From: Azophilus sp965215035
Lineage (GTDB): Bacteria; Pseudomonadota; Gammaproteobacteria; Pseudomonadales; Azotimanducaceae
Length of the DNA stretch: 64,000 bases
Reading direction: 5' to 3'
Assembly: GCA_965215035.1 (NCBI GenBank)
Contig: OZ244040.1
Coordinates: 3,472,001-3,536,000 of the forward strand
The notes beneath the pieces were generated by a model. That model was not told the origin of the DNA. It did no database searches and saw only the letters and a list, made by a program, of their open reading frames with translations. Position numbers and translations under genes: made by a program. Shown one piece after another: positions 54,301 through 62,128 of the stretch. Positions within the stretch are counted from its first letter, which is position 1; each line of letters opens with the position of its first letter.

Positions 54301-54479
54301 GCGATAGCAATCGCCACTGCGAAAACCCCCGCCGCAATGGGCGTGGGCAAACGTCGTTGCGGGAGGCCCCGGGGCGGCAGGTGATCAAGGAAAACCCTCA
54401 GGCAGCGGGCGCACAATGCACCAAGGCCACCTTCCCGCTCCCCCGCTTCCCGATGGACCGCTGTTGTGGATATGCTCAT
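51321..54479 (-). CDS. TonB-dependent outer-membrane receptor
   Basis: From the ATG at 54479 (ribosome site GGAGAG) the protein has 1052 residues. The N-terminal segment is unusually long: about 45 polar residues precede the hydrophobic signal core (TPIAAGVFAVAIAIASGPVL). Then comes an acidic Ala/Glu linker and a plug starting LRQVVVTGSRLNRP with LILVDGRRVGYSG and DAVGGVVNIITRKD. The barrel ends in an aromatic residue (LTLQKSLQF). The start region after the signal resembles receptors for peptides, sugars or flavonoid-like compounds. A long leader (about 215 bases from the promoter-like module at 54701) may carry regulation. It is flanked by two TlpA-like genes. Confidence 0.95.
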   Translation of the reverse strand: MSISTTAVHREAGEREGGLGALCARCLRVFLDHLPPRGLPQRRLPTPIAAGVFAVAIAIASGPVLAQPEEAEAEAAAAEDGEALELRQVVVTGSRLNRPPSELSGNLIVLDRDAIRASGELTLARVLRQLPQNINATNETYGSNLNNVTNISAASTVNLRGLGSESTLILVDGRRVGYSGILGGVTDISTIPLSLVERIEILLDGASAIYGSDAVGGVVNIITRKDYAGLELDLNYGRPHESGYNETRLSASLGRPWDGGRATFGYEFFRDSGLDASSRDTIQLANRNDRNNQKTGLAGPQMRAYSYFFDGSCDEDKAVVYVLDGRVITRSEYAGLDAASQAMAVCHADVTLPSGFMAGDDLNGIEIFGPPDWGEDAELGTSLRPEQQHHAFNVGVDQSITKTTTLHATMRYAEKRADSERGLSAVSGTLAAGNPYNPFGRDVSIRGQVLNAPPTVFESKNKNFFVGLGADGTLGERWQWEAEFTRGEDKLEAQRFNVFDSATVNLGLGSDGVSESVIARISGISMEECEQERVQQGGTRISYSSFFGGNCTVWGAPPEPIDPFGDLSPYVLPGLTTATTNRTTGFEALARGVLFDLPGGPMTLVVGYDYRQDLLDTMSEFHNVSGSCSPVSCPNRSPVGATAFDTRVSRDNHAAFFETLVPLFGGDNAQPGIQRLNLTFSGRYDSYSNVDVEYRESASGDAGTLDANDPGSDFTWNVGLIYRPNDNMQFKVNRLTAFVAPQLNQLVTRVMERVPAALFRGLFLIQPDGSLEQTHDNVFNNTGGNDMLLPETADTLSVSAELTPEFLPGLSLKATWSDSEYKDRIAYFSAFIVDPLNLPSNVIYIQEEDIYIRDNRWINVAVLERSGFDFELRQDWTFGRNDFSVLIRRSYTDDFDVQPDAANEEVQSLVTTKDLINYDLDPILSPVPKHQTSAQLVWERGGFFASLDIQGAATTRTLRTGGTDGFEYITDPATIADLVVAYDFGQDTIFDAPAWMEGLRATFTVNNLTNKFARNSFVDIGSGVVEEYSINPVYEWTQGRSYRLTLQKSLQF

Positions 54480-54700
54480 ATTCGCTCTCCCCTTCGTTTG
54501 CGCTGATCCCCTCAGCCCCATATTCCAACCCGACACCCCGTCGGGCAATGCATGGAGGATATAGGTTACTCCCACCAAAGAAAACCTCGCCGATGTGGTC
54601 GGTGGCCACCTGCGGGGCGCCACCCGCCAACCACAGGCCGGCAAGACGTTCGGTCGGGAACCTTGCTGAGGTGCCCGGCACCGCTTTCTCGCGGTAACTA

Positions 54701-54735
54701 TATCCTAAGAAACTGAGAAAGTAGTTCTAAATCGA
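54701..54735 (-). promoter_or_regulatory. Promoter-like module shared with 41748-41782
   Basis: Minus strand reads TCGATTTAGAAC, 16 bases, TAGGATA, the same order and spacing as upstream of the DUF6356 gene. It points at the TonB receptor starting at 54479. Confidence 0.5.
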
Positions 54736-54755
54736 GTGGATTTATCGGCGTAGCG

Positions 54756-54770
54756 TAGCATTTCATGCTA
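54756..54770. promoter_or_regulatory. Lrp-like palindrome upstream of the TonB receptor
   Basis: TAGCAT-TTC-ATGCTA is a perfect interrupted palindrome matching the Lrp consensus at 13 of 15 positions. It lies 21 bases upstream of the promoter-like module. Confidence 0.4.
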
Positions 54771-54846
54771 AATTTCCAGCCGGATGCAGGTAACGCCGAT
54801 TGCAGCCTCTACCCGCTTGAAGATTCCAGGCCACCCGCTCCAACGG

Positions 54847-56076
54847 CTACTCCAAAAGTTCCGCGAGCTTCTCGTCGAGGTGGTGACCACGCAGATCCTT
54901 TGCCAGGATGTCGGCGGTACTCGATTCCACCAGGTAGTTCTTGGGCACTCCGGTCACATTGTAGGCGGTCGGCGCCTCGGCGTCTTCGCCCATGCCCAGG
55001 TCGATCCAGGGTAGCTGTTCTTCCTCCGATGCCAGTTCCCAGTCCTCGCGCTCATTGTCGATGGTGAAGGAGACGATCTCAAAACCCCGATCTCTGTATC
55101 GGGCATAGGCTTCCTTCATATGCGGGATCTCGACCCGGCACGGACCGCACCACGAGGCCCAGAATTCCAGCAGCAAGAGCTCGCTGTTGGCGCGCACATC
55201 GGCCAGCCGGACGGATTCGCCAGCGAGGGTCTCCGCCGTGAAATCGCGGATGTCGGCACCGACCGCAAAACGCTTCTGCTCCGCGGCACGCTTGGCCGCG
55301 GACTCCTCGGCTTTCGCGAGCCGTTCGACCACCCAGGGATCCTCGGGCGTCAGTTCGGCAAGGCCACGCAGCGCCTCCAGCACCCATGGCCCCAAGAGCC
55401 AGGTTGTCTCGATGGTCAGACGGCGCACCAGGGGGTCGGGATGGGTGGCGGCGACCCGGGCGCGGCCCTCGCTCTCTATGTTCAACATCTGCTCGAATAC
55501 GCCCCCCGCCCGGTCGACGCGCTCGCGCCGCTCCGCTTCGGTTTCTCCCTCCACCGGCACGATCAGCGCGTTGTACGCCGTCTGGGCTGCAACGTACGGC
55601 TCGGCGCGGCGCCAGACGTTGTACACAGCGTCGTTGTAGGCACCGCCCTCGATAAAGAATTGCCCCGGCCGATGCATGTGCAGTCGCAGCCGCCCGGGTT
55701 CCAGGATGAAGGCGTTTCCCTTATAGGGCGCCCGACGATGGCCGTCGGGGCTGATGGCGTCGAGCACATAGAAGAACACTTTGCGCGGCGCACCGGCCTT
55801 TGCCTCCACGCGGAAGGTGCCGTCGGCCCCGAGCGGTGCCCGTGCCACCACATCCAGCGCCGCTTCCATGGATTCCGGAGCACCGCCGGCCGCAGCCGGA
55901 GACATCGCCACTGCCGTCGCGCCGGACGATTTCTTCGGCATCCAGACCACGAAGTTGCCGCTGGCGTAGAACGCGGATAAATCGCCCTCTAGAACGAAGG
56001 TCGCCTGCTCGTCGGCGAAAGCCGAAGAGGACGCCAGCAATGCAAGTACCGGCCAGATTTTCCAGCGTGGATTCAT
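54847..56076 (-). CDS. TlpA-like thioredoxin-fold periplasmic protein
   Basis: A 409-residue paralogue of the protein at 50133: signal peptide (IWPVLALLASSSAFADEQ), N-terminal beta domain (NAFILEPGRLRLHMHRPGQF), helical linker, and thioredoxin domain with FWASWCGPCRVEIPHMKEAY. The sequence then runs GFEIVSFTIDNEREDWELAS, closely matching the paralogue. It lies upstream of the TonB receptor on the same strand, separated by a 367-base spacer with the promoter-like module. It follows lipA by 34 bases and may be transcribed with it. Confidence 0.9.
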   Translation of the reverse strand: MNPRWKIWPVLALLASSSAFADEQATFVLEGDLSAFYASGNFVVWMPKKSSGATAVAMSPAAAGGAPESMEAALDVVARAPLGADGTFRVEAKAGAPRKVFFYVLDAISPDGHRRAPYKGNAFILEPGRLRLHMHRPGQFFIEGGAYNDAVYNVWRRAEPYVAAQTAYNALIVPVEGETEAERRERVDRAGGVFEQMLNIESEGRARVAATHPDPLVRRLTIETTWLLGPWVLEALRGLAELTPEDPWVVERLAKAEESAAKRAAEQKRFAVGADIRDFTAETLAGESVRLADVRANSELLLLEFWASWCGPCRVEIPHMKEAYARYRDRGFEIVSFTIDNEREDWELASEEEQLPWIDLGMGEDAEAPTAYNVTGVPKNYLVESSTADILAKDLRGHHLDEKLAELLE

Positions 56077-56110
56077 GGGCAGTCCTTCCGCCAGCTACAC
56101 CGACTGACCA

Positions 56111-57190
56111 TCATAGAGACCGTGACGGCGAAGGCAAGTGCTCGTCGGCGGCCGAATTGGCGCCGCCGCCTTCCCCAACCAGCTTGACCGGCACCCGCCC
56201 AAGGCCAAGGCCGAGATTGTTGCCGTCAAGAATACGGTCCGCCCGGTAGCTTGAACGCACCAGGGGGCCGGACGCCACCTCCCGAAAGCCCAGCGACAGC
56301 CCAAGCTGCCGATACGCATCGAACTCCCGCGGGTGCACCCAACGCTCCACCTCCAGGTGGTTGGCCGTCGGCCGCAGGTACTGACCGAGGGTCAGCAGAT
56401 CCACCTGGTGGGTGCGCAGATCGCACATCGTTTGCCGTATCTCGCTATCGCTTTCGCCCAGGCCCAGCATCAGGCTCGACTTGGTTAGAACATCCGCGCG
56501 ATGCCGCTTGGCGTGGGCCAGTACCTGCAACGTCCGCTCGTACCCGGCGCGCGGGTCGCGCACCGGATGGGTCAGCCGCCGCACCGTTTCGATGTTTTGC
56601 GCAAAGACCTCCACGCCGGCGTCCAGGACGGTTTCCACCGCGGCGAGGTCGCCCCCGAAGTCCGGCGTCAGCGCCTCCACCGCGGTGGCGGGATTGGCCG
56701 CCTTGATGGCGCGAATGCAGGCCGCGTAGTGTGCGGCACCGCCGTCCGCTAGATCGTCCCGGTCCACGGAAGTGAGCACGACGTAGCGCAGGTTCATCAG
56801 GCGCACGGACTCGGCCGCCGAGCGCGGTTCATCGGCATCGAGCCAGCCGTTGGGATTGCCGGTATCGACCGCGCAGAAGTTGCAGGCGCGTGTGCACACG
56901 CTGCCCATCAACATCAGGGTCGCGGTGCCGTTATCCCAGCACTCGCCGATGTTGGGGCAGTGGGACTCCTCGCAAACCGTCGCCAGCCCGTGGTTTCGAA
57001 CCGTGTCGCGCACCGCCTGGAACCCTGCGCCGCCACCGACCCCGACGCGCAGCCAGGGCGGCTTGGGCCCCGCGGCGAACCGGCGGCCGTCCCCTGCCTT
57101 GACGCCATCCTTGATGGCCATGAAACCCTGCCGCGTGCGAAACTTCTCGCCGCTCCTCGCCTGGGTTTGGGTGTGCTCCGGGTTTGCCAT
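56111..57190 (-). CDS. lipA: Lipoyl synthase
   Basis: Radical-SAM enzyme inserting two sulfurs into octanoyl groups to make lipoate. The 359-residue product has the auxiliary cluster cysteines C73, C78 and C84 (CEESHCPNIGEC) and the radical-SAM CxxxCxxC at C99, C103 and C106 (CTRACNFC). The C-terminal RSSYRAD serine motif is present. It ends with an extra Gly/Ser-rich tail of about 30 residues. No lipB is adjacent. The first 152 bases of the gene plus upstream DNA are duplicated at 60381-60563. Confidence 0.97.
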   Translation of the reverse strand: MANPEHTQTQARSGEKFRTRQGFMAIKDGVKAGDGRRFAAGPKPPWLRVGVGGGAGFQAVRDTVRNHGLATVCEESHCPNIGECWDNGTATLMLMGSVCTRACNFCAVDTGNPNGWLDADEPRSAAESVRLMNLRYVVLTSVDRDDLADGGAAHYAACIRAIKAANPATAVEALTPDFGGDLAAVETVLDAGVEVFAQNIETVRRLTHPVRDPRAGYERTLQVLAHAKRHRADVLTKSSLMLGLGESDSEIRQTMCDLRTHQVDLLTLGQYLRPTANHLEVERWVHPREFDAYRQLGLSLGFREVASGPLVRSSYRADRILDGNNLGLGLGRVPVKLVGEGGGANSAADEHLPSPSRSL

Positions 57191-57221
57191 GGGCCCATTC
57201 TACCCCGTGCGATTGCTGCGT
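57039..57221 (-). repeat. 183-bp direct repeat, copy at the lipA 5' end
   Basis: This stretch covers the lipA start and the first 51 codons. It matches 60381-60563 with the same length and orientation at roughly 90% identity and no gaps. The two copies bracket the array of membrane genes. Confidence 0.8.
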
Positions 57222-57360
57222 AGCAGCTTCAGGCCGTTGAACAGCGTCGCGACTTTGCGTTGGATTGGTTCCTGAACAAGTGTCAACTCGATAGAGAGCA
57301 GCATACATACAATGCCGGTCAGGTACTCATGTACTTGACTTTCTCCCAGCCTGGGCTCGG
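57222..57360 (-). pseudogene. Internal fragment of the neighbouring membrane-protein family
   Basis: The minus strand reads PRLGESQVHEYLTGIVCMLL and SIELTLVQEPIQRKVATLFN, then GL, before running into lipA upstream DNA. This is about 45 codons from the middle of the two genes that follow (their VHEYLTGIVCMLLSIEL block). It is closer to the second full copy than to the first. It has no start and is a remnant of a third array member. Confidence 0.85.
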
Positions 57361-57363
57361 GTT

Positions 57364-58797
57364 CTACCCACGCTCACGGAAGGGAAACTCGGCTTTCCAG
57401 ACCTTTCCTTCGCCTGGAATGAACTGGCCTGTCCTGATACTGACGATGTCGTAGGGGTGCAGATGCCTGGCAACCAGGCATCTGCCATCGGATATCGTGC
57501 CGTATAAGATAAAGGAGAAGTCCAGATTGTCGAAGCCGTGTTGCACACGGCGGGGGTGCAGGTCATTCACGTTGGCTGGAATCAGGTGCAGAAAGAAGGG
57601 TTCCTTGATGTCGGCAGGGTCGCACGGCTCCTTGAAATAGGTTATGCGGTTCTCAGTGAGATGGATGTCGAAAGTCGACCGGACTGCCGGCTCGCCGGAC
57701 ACGGCGGCAGCCACGGCTCTGTCAAAGAGCGCCGCCGGGATTTTGCCGTTGAAATAGTGAAAGAGCGCCAGTCCGATACTGCATGCGAATACGATAAGGC
57801 ACACCGTCAGCCAGGCCGGTGGGCAGCAAACGCCTGACCTGCGGAGGGGTGAATCTGATGGCAAAGGCCCTTTCCGGCCCGTTTCGGGTCGGCGCGGAAA
57901 CAGGTGGTATGGTAGCGACCTCAGGCCGTTGAACAGCCTCGCGACTTTACGTTGGATTGGTTCCTGAGCAAGTGTCAACTCGATAGAGAGCAGCATACAT
58001 ACAATGCCGGTCAGGTACTCATGTACTTCATTTTCTCCCGGTCTGGGCTGGTCACCGTTGACATATGACATGGTCAGGGCGAGCGCCGCGGTCGAGATTG
58101 ATGCTGTGATCAGTTCGGCGCGTCTTGAAATAAAGGCATAAATGACAAAGAGTGAAATCAATAGGCTGAAAACAAACTCCGCCGATAGAATGGATGCTCC
58201 CCGCGGACCGTCGAATTGAATTGTCACCGTGGCCCCAAGCGCCAACAGAATCGATGGAACCGGAATACCAAGTAGAGACTTCTTGTCGCATAAGAATGCT
58301 ATACAGGTTGCCATGCAAAGCATCAAGGTTCCATATCTGTCCAGTTTATAGCTGTATGCTGGTATGTTGTGAAGGTTGAATTCCCTCTGACGGTTCAAGT
58401 CCATCAAGAAGTCGGGCGTTGAAAATCCGACTATGCGCTGCCCCCAACTGATCTCTTCTCCGGCGACGAATAGCAGAGCGATTCCGCCGAGGATATAAAC
58501 GGTGCGGCGGAAGACGTCCCGCTCCGTTCCTGCTGTCGTGAAGAACAATAGACTCGCCAGGAAGAACCATGCCGCGGTGAGATTCTCCACCCAGTGGTCC
58601 TCTCTGGTCAAAATGATGAACATGTAACGGTCGGCGGAGTTCAGCCATCCGAAGAAGAGTATGTTCAGACAGATGAACAAATATCCGAAGACGGCGACCC
58701 TGCTGTCCAAGGCCGCTCCCCCGGACTTGCAATCCGGCCCGTTTTGTGGAGAAGACTGCCAGAGATTGCGCAGAGAGGGTGTGTTCTTCATAGTCAT
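57364..58797 (-). CDS. Polytopic membrane protein with GEEISWGQR motif (array copy 1)
   Basis: A 477-residue inner-membrane protein of a family I cannot name. About eight hydrophobic segments (e.g. VAVFGYLFICLNILFFGWLN; TVYILGGIALLFVAG) surround the conserved motif GEEISWGQRIVGFSTPDF with a downstream REFNLHN. A cytosolic basic loop (PEPIQRKVARLFNGLRSLPY region) precedes another helix (LTVCLIVFACSIGLALFHYF). The last 120 residues form a beta-rich exported or cytosolic domain (FFLHLIPANVNDLHPRRVQH). Near the N-terminus DCKSGGAALDSR occupies the place where copy 2 has the homopolymer. It starts MTMKNTPSLRNLW. Confidence 0.85.
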   Translation of the reverse strand: MTMKNTPSLRNLWQSSPQNGPDCKSGGAALDSRVAVFGYLFICLNILFFGWLNSADRYMFIILTREDHWVENLTAAWFFLASLLFFTTAGTERDVFRRTVYILGGIALLFVAGEEISWGQRIVGFSTPDFLMDLNRQREFNLHNIPAYSYKLDRYGTLMLCMATCIAFLCDKKSLLGIPVPSILLALGATVTIQFDGPRGASILSAEFVFSLLISLFVIYAFISRRAELITASISTAALALTMSYVNGDQPRPGENEVHEYLTGIVCMLLSIELTLAQEPIQRKVARLFNGLRSLPYHLFPRRPETGRKGPLPSDSPLRRSGVCCPPAWLTVCLIVFACSIGLALFHYFNGKIPAALFDRAVAAAVSGEPAVRSTFDIHLTENRITYFKEPCDPADIKEPFFLHLIPANVNDLHPRRVQHGFDNLDFSFILYGTISDGRCLVARHLHPYDIVSIRTGQFIPGEGKVWKAEFPFRERG

Positions 58798-58890
58798 GAT
58801 TTTGATGGAATTGTCATCTCACGCTGCGGCACCGCGGATCGTCGGCCCGCGGAAACGACCGGCGCAACAGCGGCAGCCGGGACCCGGGTT

Positions 58891-60314
58891 CTACTCACGG
58901 AAGGGAATCTCGGCTTTCCAGACTTTTCCTTCGCCTGGAATGAACTGGCCTGTCCTGATGCTGACGATGGCGTAGCGGGGCAGAGCGACGGGTGCCAAAC
59001 ATCTGCCATCGGATATCGTGCCGTATAAGATAAAATTGAAGTCCAAGTTGTCGAAGCCGTGTTGCACACGGTGGGCGGGCAGGTCATTCACGTTGGCTGG
59101 AGTCAGATGCAGAAAGAAGGTTTTCTCGATGTCGGTGCGGTCGCACGGCTCCTTGAAATAAATCACGTGGCTCTCAGTGAGATGGATGTCGAAAGTCGAC
59201 CGGACTGTCGGCTCGCCGGACACGGCGGCAGCCATGGCCCTGTCGTTGAAATAGTGAAAGAGCGCCAGTCCGATACTGCATGCGAATACGATAAGGCACA
59301 CCGTCAGCCAGGCCGGTGGGCAGCGAACGCCTGACCTGCGGAGGGGTGAATCTGGTGGCAAAGGCCCTTTCCGGCCCGTTTCGGTTCGGCGCGGAAACAG
59401 GTGGTATGGTAGCGACCTCAGGCCGTTGAACAGCGTCGCGACCTTGCGTTGGATTGGTTCTTGGGCAAGTGCCAACTCGATAGAGAGCAGCATACATACA
59501 ATGCCGGTCAGGTACTCATGTACTTCAGATTCTCCCAGCCTGGGCTTGTCAGCGTTGATGTATGACAGGGTCAGGGCGAGTGCCGCGGTCGAGATTGATG
59601 CCGTGATCAGCTCGGCGCGTCTTGAAATAAAGGCATATAATACAAAGAGCGAAATCAGCAGGTTGAAAATAATTTCCGCCGACAGGATGGATGCTCCCCA
59701 CGGATTGGCGTATTGAATTGTCGCCATGGCCCCAAGCGCCGACAGAACTGATGGGACCGGGATACCAAGCAGAAACCTCTTGTCGCAGAAGAACGCCATA
59801 CACGTTACCATGCAAAGCATCAAGATTCCATATCTGGGCAATCCTCGAATTTTTAATCCTCGTATGTTGTGAAGGTTGAATTCTTTCTGCGCGTTCAAGT
59901 CTGTCAAGAAATTGGGCGTTGAGAATCCAACCATACGCTGTCCCCAGCTGATCTCTTCCCCGGCGACGAATAGCAGCACGATTCCGCCGAGGATATAAAC
60001 GGTGCGGCGGAAGACGTCCCGCTCCGTTCCTGCTGTTGTGAAGAACAACAGGCTCGCCAGGAAGAACCATGCCGCGGTGAGATTCTCCACCCAATGGTCC
60101 TCTCTGGTCAGAATGACGAAAACGTGACGGTCGGCGGAGTTGAGCCATCCGAAGAAGAGCATGTTCAGACAGATGAAAAGATATCCGAAGACGGCGACCT
60201 TGCTGTCCAGGCCGCTATTGCCCCCCCCCCCCCCCCCCCGAATTTGCGATCCGGCCCGTTTTGTGGAGAAGACTGCCAGAGATTGCGTAGAGAGGGTGTG
60301 TTCTTCACAGTCAT
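58891..60314 (-). CDS. Polytopic membrane protein with GEEISWGQR motif (array copy 2), frame gated by a poly-G tract
   Basis: Close paralogue of the gene at 57364, starting MTVKNTPSLRNLWQSSPQNG at 60314 and ending KVWKAEIPFRE. At codons about 26-31 the coding strand has 19 consecutive G (60221-60239). With 19 the start is out of frame with the body, 1424 bases in all; 17 or 20 G would give a continuous protein of about 474 residues. The body shows GEEISWGQRMVGFSTPNF and the same helices. This is the arrangement of a phase-variable gene, but homopolymer length can also be a sequencing error. Expression from an upstream frame that runs through the tract in the right phase is possible but has no obvious start. 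Confidence 0.7.
60221..60239 (-). repeat. 19-base homopolymer (poly-C on +, poly-G in the coding strand)
   Basis: Nineteen consecutive C between TTG and GAATTT. The corresponding place in the paralogue at 57364 has only GGGGGA, so the tract has expanded in this copy. Confidence 0.95.
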
Positions 60315-60380
60315 GATTTTGATGAAATTGTCGTCTCACGCGGCGGCAGCGCATTGGCGACCTCGCGCAGGGCGGCCGGG

Positions 60381-60563
60381 ACCCCGACGCGCAGCCAGGG
60401 CGGCTTGGGCACCGCGGCGAAACGGTGCCCGTCCCCTGCCTTGACGCCATCCTTGATAGCCATGAAACCCTGCCGCGTGCGAAACTTCTCGCCGCTCCTC
60501 GCCTAGGTTTGGATGCGCTTCGGGTTTGCCATGGGGCCATTCTACTCCGTGCGCTTGCTGCGT
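60381..60563 (-). pseudogene. lipA 5'-end fragment (second copy of the 183-bp direct repeat)
   Basis: Starting from an ATG at 60532 the minus strand reads MANPKRIQT, then a TAG at codon 10, then ARSGEKFRTRQGFMAIKDGV and PKPPWLRVGV, where homology to lipA ends. The TAG replaces a CAG. No radical-SAM part exists here, so it cannot be functional. Upstream bases to 60563 also match. Confidence 0.85.
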
Positions 60564-60778
60564 CGAGACGGGCACCGGCCCATGGGTGACGATCGGCACA
60601 ACGGCGGCAGTACCCCCGGCAGCGACGAGATCGGGGTCCTGGTCGGGCGCAAAAAAGCCCGCTGAATGACTCTGCCGTCCGGCGACAGGCGCGGAGAGGC
60701 CGGGGGCCGCCGGGCAACGGGTGCAATATGCCCGCCGACGCGCCATCATAGGGGGCTTGTTCCCTGTGCTTCCCACCA

Positions 60779-62128
60779 ATGTTCGACCCATATCTTGCCG
60801 GCGACCACGCAACCACCCCTATCGAGTTGGTCAAAAAGGACGAGTTTGAGCAATGGCTGTCGGAACAGTCGGCAGACTCCCGGCAGGCCGTGCAACGGCA
60901 GTGCTTCCAGGGCGAACCCGGCCAACACTGCTGGCTAACCGACCCGGACCGGGTAGCGGCAGGCTGGGATGGCGCGTCTTCCCTCGCCTGCCTGGGCGGT
61001 TTACCCCTGACCCTGGCCGAGGGCGGCTACCGCCTAGCCCATGCGGCCGATGAACTGCAGTTGCTCGGCTGGGGCCTTGGCTGCTATCAGTTCGCGCGCT
61101 ACAAGAATCAGCCGCGGGCGCCGGCCCGCCTGGTGCTGCCGGACGACGCCCGCCCGGAGCGTATCGCCAACCTGGTGGCAGCGGTCACCCTGGTGCGGGA
61201 TCTCATCAACACGCCCGCCGGCGATATGTCCCCCGCGCAGCTCGCGGAAGAAATCTGCCAAGTCGCCGACACCCACCATGCGTACGCCCGCACGATCGCC
61301 GGCGACGACCTGTTGCGGGAAGGTCTGCGCACGATTCACGCCGTGGGCCGGGCCGCCGCCGACCCACCCCGCCTAGTCGATGTTCGCTGGGGGAACGACG
61401 ACCGGCCGCTCATTGCCGTGCTGGGCAAGGGGGTCTGCTTCGATAGCGGCGGCCTCGATATCAAGACCGCCGCCGGCATGCGCACCATGAAAAAGGACAT
61501 GGGCGGTGCCGCCGCCGCACTCGGCCTCGCACAACTCATCATGGCGGAAAATCTGCCCGTGCGGCTGCGCCTGTTGATTCCCGCGGTGGAAAACGCCATC
61601 GCCGGCAACGCCTATCGACCCGGGGACATTCTGCACACCTACAGCGGGCTCACCGTAGAGGTGGACAACACCGACGCCGAGGGGCGGCTGATACTCTGCG
61701 ACGCACTGGCGCTGGCGGCGGAGGAACGGCCCGAGCTAATCGTCGATTTCGCCACGCTGACGGGCGCGGCGCGGGTGGCGGTCGGTACGGAAGTAGCGGC
61801 CCTGTTCTGCAATGATGAGGTCATCGCCGGGGCTATCGCCAGGGTCGGCAAGACCGTTGACGACCCCGTTTGGCCAATGCCGTTACACCCTGGCTACGAT
61901 CATCTGCTGGAGAGCCCGGTGGCGGACACCCTGAACTCCTCCAGTTCGCCCTACGCCGGCGCCATTACCGCGGCACTCTTTCTACAGAAGTTTGTCGGAG
62001 CGACTCCCTGGGCGCACTTCGATATCATGGGCTACAACGTGCGCCAACGCCCCGGGCGGCCGGTGGGCGGCGAGGCCATGGCCATGCGTGCGGTCTTCCA
62101 CTACCTTGAGGAGCGCTACCCGCCATGA
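60779..62128 (+). CDS. M17-family leucyl aminopeptidase
   Basis: A 449-residue cytosolic, bimetallic aminopeptidase that removes N-terminal residues from peptides. The catalytic core has GKGVCFDSGGLDIKTAAGMR, KKDMGGAAAALGLAQLIM and the signature NTDAEGRLILCDALALA. The N-terminal domain (residues 1-150) is the shorter form found in many gammaproteobacteria beside E. coli PepA. The ATG at 60779 opens MFDPYLAGDHATTPIELVKK. Its 5' region contains GGGCGCAAAAAAGCCC, a small hairpin. Confidence 0.94.
   Translation: MFDPYLAGDHATTPIELVKKDEFEQWLSEQSADSRQAVQRQCFQGEPGQHCWLTDPDRVAAGWDGASSLACLGGLPLTLAEGGYRLAHAADELQLLGWGLGCYQFARYKNQPRAPARLVLPDDARPERIANLVAAVTLVRDLINTPAGDMSPAQLAEEICQVADTHHAYARTIAGDDLLREGLRTIHAVGRAAADPPRLVDVRWGNDDRPLIAVLGKGVCFDSGGLDIKTAAGMRTMKKDMGGAAAALGLAQLIMAENLPVRLRLLIPAVENAIAGNAYRPGDILHTYSGLTVEVDNTDAEGRLILCDALALAAEERPELIVDFATLTGAARVAVGTEVAALFCNDEVIAGAIARVGKTVDDPVWPMPLHPGYDHLLESPVADTLNSSSSPYAGAITAALFLQKFVGATPWAHFDIMGYNVRQRPGRPVGGEAMAMRAVFHYLEERYPP

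Noticed and set aside
58891..60834. Single 647-codon open frame including upstream DNA
   Set aside because: The first 190 or so codons read through the lipA fragment and spacer in a noncoding frame; the natural start is the ATG at 60314, matching the paralogue.
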